NCBI GenBank assembly: GCA_035999765.1
Contig: CP108521.1
Location: 3,410,001 to 3,474,000 of the forward strand
Source: Streptomyces sp. NBC_01231
GTDB taxonomy: Bacteria > Actinomycetota > Actinomycetes > Streptomycetales > Streptomycetaceae
DNA length: 64,000 nucleotides
Reading direction: 5' to 3'
Both the position numbers and the translations under genes were made by a program. This document shows positions 46,392 to 53,288 of the stretch, in pieces. Below the pieces are notes generated by a model that was not told the origin of the DNA, did not search any database, and was given only the letters and a program-made list of their open reading frames with translations. Within the stretch, counting starts at the first letter, position 1. The number at the start of each line of letters is the position of its first letter.

Positions 46392-48041
46392 ATGAGCCGG
46401 ATACGGCCGTACGTCCGAGGTTCTCGTCGTCTCGCCACCGCCGGCGCAGCCGCCACCACCGCCACCTTGCTGGCCACCGCACTCAGTCCCGCCGCCGACG
46501 CGGCCGACCGGCCGACCCGAGCCGCGGCGATCGAGAACGCGGCGTCGGTGCTCGCGGACCGGGCCGCGGCCCTGGGTCTCACCGACGCGCAGGACACGAC
46601 CGTCCGGGACGTCGTGGTCGACGCGGACGGCACGCAACACGTCCGCTACGACCGCACGTACCACCAACTGCCCGTCCTCGGCGGCGACTTCGTGGTCCAT
46701 CTGGCCCCCGACGGCAGCTACCGCAGCGCCAGCCTCGCCACGAAGGGCGTGCTCTCGCTCGCGAGTGTCACACCGAAGCTGTCCGCGCCGAAGGCCGCCG
46801 ACCTCGCGGTGAACGCGCTGCGCGCCGCCAATCTCGGCGAGACCCTGCGCAGGATCACCGCCAAGTCGCAACTGGTCGTCGACACCCTGCACGGCACCCC
46901 GAAGCTGGCATGGCGGACGAACGCCGTCGCGCAGGACTCCCTCGGCAACCCTGCCGCGCGGACGGTCCTGACGGACGCCGGGACCGGCACCCAGATCGAC
47001 GCCTGGAGCACCATCGAGACGGCGTCGGGCGAGGGCAAGTCCCTGTACGGCGGCACGGTTCCGCTTCAGACGACGCCGTCGGGATCGACGTACCAGCTGA
47101 AGGACGCGACGCGCGGGAACACGTACACCGGGGACGCGGCGAACCAGACCGACCTGTGCGTCCTGACGGTCTGCCTGAGCCAGGCCCCCTCGACGGTCTT
47201 CACCGACGCCGACAACCACTGGGGCACGGGCACGAGCGCCGACCGTGCCTCGGCCGCGGTGGACGCGCAGTACGGCACGGACCAGACCTGGGACTACTAC
47301 AAGGACGTCCACGGCCGTAACGGCATCGCGGGTGACGGCAAGGGCTCGTACAACCGGGTGCACTACGGCAACAGCTACGACAACGCGTTCTGGGACGACA
47401 GTTGCTTCTGCATGACGTACGGCGACGGTGACGGCGTGACGTTCGGTCCGCTGGTGTCGCTGGACGTGGCCGGCCACGAGATGTCCCACGGTGTGACGTC
47501 GAAGACGGCGGCGCTGACGTACTCGGGCGAGTCGGGCGGCCTGAACGAGGCCACGTCCGACATCTTCGGCACCCTGGTGGAGTTCCACGCCGGCAACCCC
47601 TCCGACCCGGGCGACTACCTGATCGGCGAGAAGGTCGTCCGCTCCGCCTTCGGCCGGGACGCCCTGCGCCGCATGGACAAGCCGTCCAAGGACGGCGACT
47701 CGGTGGACTACTGGAGCAGTTCTCTCAAAGACCTCGACGTCCACTACTCGTCCGGAGTCGCGAACCACTTCGCGTACCTGCTGGCCGAGGGAAGCGGCGC
47801 CAAGACCATCAACGGCGTCAGCTACGACTCGCCCACCTACGACGGCTCGACGGTAAAGGGGATCGGCCGGGACAAGCTGGGCGCCATCTGGTACCGGGCG
47901 CTGACGGTCTACATGACGTCGTCGACGAACTACGCGGGCGCCCGCACGGCGACCCTGAAAGCGGCGAAGGACCTCTACGGGGCCGGGAGCACGGAGTACA
48001 ACGCGGTGGCGGCGGCCTGGACCGCGGTCAACGTGAAGTGA
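46392..48041 (+). CDS. secreted M4 (thermolysin-like) metalloprotease
   Basis: 549 aa from ATG 46392 with TAGGAG upstream; the longer in-frame start at 46245 would break the signal peptide. Signal peptide: RRLATAGAAATTATLLATA followed by an Ala-rich cleavage region. The propeptide has the FTP domain (LPVLGGDFVVHLAPDG). The catalytic domain holds H362-E363-x2-H366 (GHEMSHGVT), zinc ligand E386 (GGLNEATSD) and the later DVHYSSGVANHFAYLL with the proton-donor His. The enzyme is secreted and Ca-stabilised. An upstream CTTGA/TCAAG dyad at 46237-46253 may be regulatory; C-rich imperfect repeats fill 46260-46345. Confidence 0.93.
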   Translation: MSRIRPYVRGSRRLATAGAAATTATLLATALSPAADAADRPTRAAAIENAASVLADRAAALGLTDAQDTTVRDVVVDADGTQHVRYDRTYHQLPVLGGDFVVHLAPDGSYRSASLATKGVLSLASVTPKLSAPKAADLAVNALRAANLGETLRRITAKSQLVVDTLHGTPKLAWRTNAVAQDSLGNPAARTVLTDAGTGTQIDAWSTIETASGEGKSLYGGTVPLQTTPSGSTYQLKDATRGNTYTGDAANQTDLCVLTVCLSQAPSTVFTDADNHWGTGTSADRASAAVDAQYGTDQTWDYYKDVHGRNGIAGDGKGSYNRVHYGNSYDNAFWDDSCFCMTYGDGDGVTFGPLVSLDVAGHEMSHGVTSKTAALTYSGESGGLNEATSDIFGTLVEFHAGNPSDPGDYLIGEKVVRSAFGRDALRRMDKPSKDGDSVDYWSSSLKDLDVHYSSGVANHFAYLLAEGSGAKTINGVSYDSPTYDGSTVKGIGRDKLGAIWYRALTVYMTSSTNYAGARTATLKAAKDLYGAGSTEYNAVAAAWTAVNVK

Positions 48042-48066
48042 CAGTCATGACCGCGGGCGCATGATG

Positions 48067-48097
48067 CGGCTGCCTCGGCCTCCGGGCGGGGCAGCCG
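48067..48097 (+). terminator. terminator of the M4 protease gene
   Basis: Arms CGGCTGCC and GGCAGCCG with a 15-nt loop, 26 nt after the stop at 48041. The rest of the 360-nt gap to 48401 shows no gene. Confidence 0.5.
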
Positions 48098-48400
48098 TTG
48101 CGCGTGCGTGGGGCGGGGCTCGGCGAGTGACTCTCGGGTAGGCGCGTCGAGCGAGTGGCGTGGCGCGCCGGGTACGGCCGTCACCCGTTCACACCCGCGC
48201 CCCTCCGCCCTTCGGAGCCTCTTTCGCTCACCTCCTCCAGACCTCGGTGACCAGCCGAAATGCCGGGCGGCTCAGGCCTCGGCGCCTGCTTGCTGACACC
48301 CATTCATCCCAATCCTGACGCTCCCTCAGGAAGCGGTTCCGGCTCGCTGCCACTTACCTCGGAAGGGCAGTCCCCACCGAAACCGCTCGAGGGAGCACCG

Positions 48401-48922
48401 ATGCGACGTACCGCCCGCCCGCTGACCGCAGCCGCGCTCGCCGCGGCCGCCGCGGGCCTCGCCGCCGTACCCGCGTACGGCGGCGACACCGCCGGCCTGG
48501 AGGTGTCCCCGTCCTCGGTCGTGCCGGGCGGGCAGGCCACGGTGACCACGTCGTCCTGCGGGCACGTCGGTACCGCGGCGGGGGACGCCGGAGCGGTGGG
48601 CGCCGGTGTCTTCACGCTGGCGCCCGGCGCCGACGAGGGTGAGGCGATCGGGCGGTTCCGGGTGCCGCCGAGCGCGCAGCCGGGGACCTACGAGATCGTC
48701 GCGACCTGCGCGGGGAGCGGCCGGCGGGTGACCGGTGACCTGGTCGTCACGCTGACGTCCCAGCGCGAGCAGGTGTATCCGCGGGGAAGTGTGAAGACGG
48801 GGGTCGGCGGCGCACTTGGCCCCGATCCCGTGCAGACCGCGGCCGGTGTGGCGGCTCTCGCCGTCGCCGCCGCGGGCGGTACCTGGCTCCTGCATCGCCG
48901 GGCGAGAGGCGACGGGATCTGA
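48401..48922 (+). CDS. secreted, C-terminally membrane-anchored protein
   Basis: 173 aa from ATG 48401. Signal peptide LTAAALAAAAAGLAAVPAYG; an Ig-like middle part with LEVSPSSVVPGGQATVTTS and paired Cys; a C-terminal membrane span (TAAGVAALAVAAAGGTWLL) and a basic tail (HRRARGDGI), as in many Streptomyces cell-wall-facing proteins. No L-P-x-T-G motif is visible although a sortase gene follows 151 nt downstream. Function unknown; the Ig-like fold suggests surface interaction. Confidence 0.75.
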   Translation: MRRTARPLTAAALAAAAAGLAAVPAYGGDTAGLEVSPSSVVPGGQATVTTSSCGHVGTAAGDAGAVGAGVFTLAPGADEGEAIGRFRVPPSAQPGTYEIVATCAGSGRRVTGDLVVTLTSQREQVYPRGSVKTGVGGALGPDPVQTAAGVAALAVAAAGGTWLLHRRARGDGI

Positions 48923-49073
48923 CGGACACCCTCCGCTGTCCGTCCGCCGGTACCGCGTGTCCCCTCCCCCTCCGGGTCCGTCGCCCCTCGCGGCCCGGAG
49001 GGGGAACGGGGACCCCAGTGAAGGGACCCGGCAAGGAGAGAACGGGCCCCGGCCGGAAGAGAGGTCGAGCGTC

Positions 49074-49715
49074 ATGCGCAGGGTCGGGAACGTCACCATA
49101 GCGGCCGTCAGCGCGACGGCCCTCTGCACCGGGGCCTGGCTGCTGCGCAGCGGCGCCGAGACACACGCGCCGCCGCAGCCGTCCGCCGCGCAGGCGCACG
49201 CGGGCCGCGACATGGGGCAGGACACGCGGCGGTCCGCGGCGCCGGGCGCGCCCGCGCTGCCGGCCTCCGCACCCGACCGGATCCGCATCCCCTCGATCCG
49301 GGTGAACGCGCCCCTGACGGGCCTCGGGCTCACCCCGGCCGGCAGTCTCGACGTCCCGCCCGCCGCGCGCGAGAACCTCGCCGGCTGGTACGAGGCCGGC
49401 ACCACTCCCGGGGAGACGGGCACCGCGATCGTGGCCGGGCACGTCGACAACGCCGACGGTCCCGCGGTGTTCTACGACCTCGGTGCGCTGAAGAAGGGCG
49501 CCACCGTCGAGGTGGACCGGCGGGACGGCACGGTCGCCGTCTTCACCGTGGACGCGGTGGAGGCCTACGAGGCGAGGAGCTTCCCGGACGTGCGGGTGTA
49601 CGGCGCCGCCGCGCGGCCCGAGCTACGGGTGATCACCTGCGGTGGCGGCTACTCACGGAGCACCGGCTATCAGGGGAACGTCGTCGTCTTCGCGCACCTC
49701 ACGGGCAGCCGCTGA
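49074..49715 (+). CDS. class E/F-type sortase
   Basis: 213 aa from ATG 49074. Signal/anchor segment VTIAAVSATALCTGAWLL, a disordered Ala/Pro linker, then the sortase barrel: DRIRIPSIRVNAPLTGLG, GTAIVAGHVDNADGPAVFYD with catalytic His, and LRVITCGGGYSRSTGYQGN with catalytic Cys. The usual Arg near the end of the last strand is not obvious (Gln-Gly-Asn follows), as in several actinobacterial class F enzymes. It lies downstream of a small surface-type protein that could be its partner, though no sorting signal is visible there. Confidence 0.85.
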   Translation: MRRVGNVTIAAVSATALCTGAWLLRSGAETHAPPQPSAAQAHAGRDMGQDTRRSAAPGAPALPASAPDRIRIPSIRVNAPLTGLGLTPAGSLDVPPAARENLAGWYEAGTTPGETGTAIVAGHVDNADGPAVFYDLGALKKGATVEVDRRDGTVAVFTVDAVEAYEARSFPDVRVYGAAARPELRVITCGGGYSRSTGYQGNVVVFAHLTGSR

Positions 49716-50042
49716 GCCTGCCAGCAGGTTCACCCGTCCCCAGGCTCCCAGCGGCCCCAGGGCCTCGTTCAGGGAGATCCCCAGGGGCGTGAGCCAGTAC
49801 TCCACCCGTGGCGGTACCTCGTCGTACGCCTCCCGGTGCACGATGCCGTCCGCCTCCAACTCCCGCAGCTGTGCCGCGAGGACCTTCTCCGTCACGCCGG
49901 GCAGCTCTCTGCGCAGCTCGCCGAAGCGGCACGGCCTGACGTTCAGCGCCCACAGGATGAGCACCTTCCACTTGCCGCCGATCACGTCCATCGCCGCGTC
50001 GATCCCGCAGACGTACGCCCCCGGCCGTCGTACGGTCTTCAT
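49653..50042 (-). CDS. HxlR-family transcriptional regulator
   Basis: 129 aa from ATG 50042. The winged helix reads YVCGIDAAMDVIGGKWKVLI, then LWALNVRPCRFGELRRELPG and VTEKVLAAQLRELEADGIVH, with the wing EAYDEVPPRVEYWLT. The Cys in CGIDAAMDV and the one in RPCRFGE are typical redox-sensing positions in the family. Its 3' end overlaps the sortase gene by 63 nt in antisense. It is divergent from the dehydrogenase gene at 50140, with an 18-bp palindrome between them, so it probably represses both. Confidence 0.88.
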   Translation of the reverse strand: MKTVRRPGAYVCGIDAAMDVIGGKWKVLILWALNVRPCRFGELRRELPGVTEKVLAAQLRELEADGIVHREAYDEVPPRVEYWLTPLGISLNEALGPLGAWGRVNLLAGSAAAREVREDDDVPLIAGAP

Positions 50043-50089
50043 GCCGCCCCTCCCCCGCCTGGACTCTTTCCCGGTGGTAACCACCCACT

Positions 50090-50107
50090 CTCAAGTACGT
50101 ACTTGAG
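50090..50107. promoter_or_regulatory. perfect 18-bp palindrome, probable HxlR operator
   Basis: CTCAAGTACGTACTTGAG is fully self-complementary. It lies between the divergent HxlR (50042) and dehydrogenase (50140) starts. A second dyad, GGTGGT-A-ACCACC, is at 50073-50085. Confidence 0.7.
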
Positions 50108-50139
50108 CGGGCCGTTGCCCTGCGACGAGCCTAATCGCC

Positions 50140-51051
50140 ATGACTGACAACGCACTTGCCCCTCGCACGCCTTCCCCGTCGGCTCCCCTCGCTCCCCTGA
50201 CCCTCCTCGGTACCGGGGCGATGGGTACCGCCCTCGCCCGCGCCTGGCTCGCCGCAGGCCACCCCGTGACCGTCTGGAACCGCACCCCCGCCCGCGCGGA
50301 GGCGTTGGCCGCCGAGGGCGCGACCGTCGCCCCGAGCGCCGCCGCCGCGGTGGCCGCGAACCGGCTGGTGGTCGCCTGCCTCCTCGACGACGCCTCTGTC
50401 CGCGAGGCCCTCGACGCGGCCGACCTCACCGGCCGGGACCTGGTGGACCTGACCACCGGGACACCCGCCCAGGGACGGGACCGGGCCGCGTGGGCCGAGG
50501 CGCGCGGGGCCCGTTTCCTGGACGGCGGGATCATGGCCGTACCGCCGATGATCGGGGCCGCGGGCTCCGGGGCGTACGTCTTCTACAGCGGTTCCGCCGC
50601 GCTCTTCGAGGAGCACCGGGACACGCTCGCCGTCCCGGCCCGTGCCGCCTACGTCGGCGCGGACCCGGGGTTCGCCGCGCTGCACGACGTGGCGCTGCTG
50701 AGCGCGATGAACGGGATGTTCGCGGGCATCACCCACGCCTTCGCGCTGATCCGCCGGGAGGACATCGCCCCGAAGGACTTCGCGCCGCTGCTCGTGTCGT
50801 GGCTCACCGCGATGGCGCCCATGGCGCACGGGGCCGCCGAACGGCTGGACAGCGGCGACCACACCAAGGGCGTCGTCTCCAACCTCGCCATGCAGGTCGC
50901 CGGCAACGCGACCCTGCTGCGCACGGCCGAGGAGCAGGGCGTGAGCGCCGAGCTGCTGACGCCGTACATGGCGCTGATGGAGCGGCGCCTGGCGGAGGGG
51001 CACGGCGACGAGGACACGACCGGGCTGGTCGACCTCCTGACCGGTCGTTAG
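50140..51051 (+). CDS. NAD(P)-binding 3-hydroxyisobutyrate dehydrogenase / imine reductase-like protein
   Basis: 303 aa from ATG 50140. NAD(P) motif LTLLGTGAMGTALARAWLAAG and VTVWNRTPARAEAL, then DLVDLTTGTPAQGRDRAAWA (the family's L-T-T-G-T-P), ARFLDGGIMAVPPMIGAAG with the G-G-I-M-A signature, and the helical C-terminal domain MNGMFAGITHAFALIRRED. Imine reductases carry Asp/Tyr at the equivalent of the catalytic Lys; here DHTKGVVSNLAM keeps a Lys after the helix. Controlled by the divergent HxlR gene. Substrate unknown. Ends in a 4-nt convergent overlap with the TSUP gene. Confidence 0.85.
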   Translation: MTDNALAPRTPSPSAPLAPLTLLGTGAMGTALARAWLAAGHPVTVWNRTPARAEALAAEGATVAPSAAAAVAANRLVVACLLDDASVREALDAADLTGRDLVDLTTGTPAQGRDRAAWAEARGARFLDGGIMAVPPMIGAAGSGAYVFYSGSAALFEEHRDTLAVPARAAYVGADPGFAALHDVALLSAMNGMFAGITHAFALIRREDIAPKDFAPLLVSWLTAMAPMAHGAAERLDSGDHTKGVVSNLAMQVAGNATLLRTAEEQGVSAELLTPYMALMERRLAEGHGDEDTTGLVDLLTGR

Positions 51052-51830
51052 GCCATCCACTGCTCGTACGCCAGGTTCGTCACCAGCCCGAACACCACCG
51101 TCAGCAGCACGACCCGGACGAAGCCGCTGCCCTGCTTCAGGGCGGTGCGGGCGCCCAGGGTGCCGCCCGCGAGGTTGAAGACGGCCATGAGGGCGGCCAG
51201 TTGCCACAGGACCGTGCCCTGCCAGGCAAAGGTGGCGAGGGCGCCCGCGTTGGTACAGCAGTTGACGATCTTGGCTGTGGCGGAGGCTGTGACCAGGTCG
51301 AGGTGGAGGACGGCGGTGAGGGCCAGGACGAGGAACGTGCCGGTGCCGGGGCCGATGAGACCGTCGTAGAAGCCGATGCCGAGACCCGCGAGGCCGATCG
51401 CGGCGAGGACCTGGCGGCGGGTGGCCGGCCCTGTGGCGGGGGCGGTGCCGAAGGCCGGCCGCAGGATCACGAAGGCGGCGACCGCGAGCAGCACCACCAT
51501 GATCACCGGCTTGAGCACGTCCGTGCTCATCCCGGCCGCGAAGAACGCCCCGGCCGAGGAGCCTGCGAGCGCCGCCAGACCGATGCGCACGGCCGTCCGC
51601 ACGTCCACGGGCGCCTTGCGGGCATAGGTCACCGCGGCGCCCGAGGTGCCGACGATGGCGACCGCCTTGTTGGTGCCGAGCGCGTACGCGGCCGGCGTGT
51701 TCGACGGCAGACCGAGCAGCAGCACCGGCAGCAGCAGAAGCCCGCCCCCACCGACCACGGCGTCGATCCAGCCGGCCGCGAGGGCGGCGAGACAGAGAAC
51801 GACGAGCGTGGTCAGCGAGATGTCGGGCAT
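51048..51830 (-). CDS. TSUP-family (TauE/SafE) membrane permease
   Basis: 260 aa from ATG 51830; the frame extends upstream but there are no permease features there. Two repeats of four spans are visible, beginning TLVVLCLAALAAGWIDAVVG with the G-G-G-G loop and AAIGLAGLGIGFYDGLIGPG with F-Y-D-G-x-x-G-P-G. TSUP proteins move small organic or sulfur-containing anions; nitrite is a tempting guess because of the divergent nir operon 225 nt away, but this is inference only. Confidence 0.9.
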   Translation of the reverse strand: MPDISLTTLVVLCLAALAAGWIDAVVGGGGLLLLPVLLLGLPSNTPAAYALGTNKAVAIVGTSGAAVTYARKAPVDVRTAVRIGLAALAGSSAGAFFAAGMSTDVLKPVIMVVLLAVAAFVILRPAFGTAPATGPATRRQVLAAIGLAGLGIGFYDGLIGPGTGTFLVLALTAVLHLDLVTASATAKIVNCCTNAGALATFAWQGTVLWQLAALMAVFNLAGGTLGARTALKQGSGFVRVVLLTVVFGLVTNLAYEQWMA

Positions 51831-52005
51831 GATCGCGACCCTAGGCGTGAGATACGTGCAGTGCCCACGGGTGCCGGAAAGCCTGAGCATTTTCAGAGGT
51901 TCGGCGCGGCGGATACGGCCCCCGCATCTCACAGCGCTCCCCCACTGCCCGCTCCGAACCCTCACACCCGCCCCCCGTCCCCGCTGAGGGCAGCGTTCCC
52001 CGCGG

Positions 52006-52043
52006 GAAACAGACGTGATGCGACCGGGTAACACCCACAACGC
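52006..52043 (+). promoter_or_regulatory. GlnR-like box upstream of the nitrite reductase operon
   Basis: Half-sites GAAAC, GATGC, GTAAC and AACGC with exact 6-nt gaps. GAAAC and GTAAC match the GlnR consensus; the others are degenerate. It ends 12 nt before the ATG at 52056, the same distance as the box before nasA. Confidence 0.65.
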
Positions 52044-52055
52044 ACGCTCCTAGAC

Positions 52056-53288
52056 ATGACCTCGAATACGCGTGTGGTGGTGATCGGCGCCGGACTCGCG
52101 GGCGTCCGTCTCGCCCGCCGGCTCGGTGAGCTGGGCACGCCCGTGACGCTCATCGGTGAGGAGGAGCACCGCCCGTACAACCGGGTGCTCCTCGCCGAAG
52201 TGCTGGCCGGGCGCTACAGCCCCGAGGTGATCGCCCTTCCGGCGCCCGCCGACCTGGTCCGCGCGCGGGTCACCGGCATCGACCGGGACGGACGGACCGT
52301 CGAGTGCGCGGACGGTTCGAAGATCGCATACGACACACTGGTCCTGGCCACCGGCTCCAACCCGGTGCTCCCGCCGCTGCGCGGCCTGTTCACCCCCGAC
52401 CACGTGCTCCCGGAGGGCGTCCACGCCTTCCGCACCATGGACGACTGCCTGGGCCTGTCCAAGGCGGTCCGGCCGGGTGCGAAGGCGGTCGTCATCGGCG
52501 GCGGGCTCCTCGGGGTCTCGGCGGCCCGTGCGCTCGCCCTGCGCGGCGCCCAGGTCGTCCTCGCCCAGCAGTCCGAGCGGCTGATGGAGCGCCAGCTCGA
52601 CCCGTCCGCGTCGAAGCTGGTCCGCCGGCACCTGAAGGACCTCGGCGTCGAGATCCACACCGAGTGCCGGGTGCGGGACGTGCGCTGTGTCGGCGGCGTG
52701 GTCCGCTCGGTCGAGATGGCCGACGGTTACGCCCTCGACGCCGACCTGGTGGTTCTGGCCTGCGGGGTCCACCCCCGCGTGGGTCTCGCCCAGGTCGCGG
52801 GCCTCGACGTGCGCAAGGGGATCGTCGTGGACGACGAACTCCGTACGTCCGACCCGCACATCCGGGCCGTCGGCGACTGCGTCCAGCACGACGGGACGGT
52901 GTACGGGCTGGCCACTCCGGCCCTCGAACAGGCCGACGCGCTCGCCGAGCTGCTCGCGGGCGAGGCGGGCACGGCCGGCGACCTCAGCGCCCGCTACACC
53001 GGCACCCGCTCACTCACCCGGCTCACCCTCGCCGGGCAGACCGCCTTCGACCTCGCCGCGTTCGGTGAGACGGAGGCTCTTCCCGGCGACGACGTGGTCC
53101 AGCTCGCCGACGCCACCCGAGGCACCTACCGCAAGGTCGTCGTCCGCGACGACCGCCTGGTCGGCGGGGTCCTCGTCGGCGAACTCGGCACCGTCGGCGC
53201 GCTCGCCCGCGCCTGGGAGGGAGCAGAGCCGCTCCCGTCCGACGGCGGCCCACTGCTCCACCTGCTCACCAACGACGGAGGCTCCTGA
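52056..53288 (+). CDS. FAD/NAD(P)-binding oxidoreductase of the nitrite-reductase operon
   Basis: 410 aa from ATG 52056. FAD motif VVVIGAGLAGVRLARRLGEL, RPYNRVLLAEVLAG, NAD motif AVVIGGGLLGVSAARALALRG and second FAD motif HIRAVGDCVQHDGTVYG. It resembles the NADH-facing N-terminal half of NirB without the siroheme domain, as in actinobacterial nitrite/nitrate reductase electron-transfer components. Coupled to nirB by a TGATG overlap. It probably supplies electrons to NasA or NirB; NirB itself has a similar module, so the division of labour is unclear. Confidence 0.88.
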   Translation: MTSNTRVVVIGAGLAGVRLARRLGELGTPVTLIGEEEHRPYNRVLLAEVLAGRYSPEVIALPAPADLVRARVTGIDRDGRTVECADGSKIAYDTLVLATGSNPVLPPLRGLFTPDHVLPEGVHAFRTMDDCLGLSKAVRPGAKAVVIGGGLLGVSAARALALRGAQVVLAQQSERLMERQLDPSASKLVRRHLKDLGVEIHTECRVRDVRCVGGVVRSVEMADGYALDADLVVLACGVHPRVGLAQVAGLDVRKGIVVDDELRTSDPHIRAVGDCVQHDGTVYGLATPALEQADALAELLAGEAGTAGDLSARYTGTRSLTRLTLAGQTAFDLAAFGETEALPGDDVVQLADATRGTYRKVVVRDDRLVGGVLVGELGTVGALARAWEGAEPLPSDGGPLLHLLTNDGGS

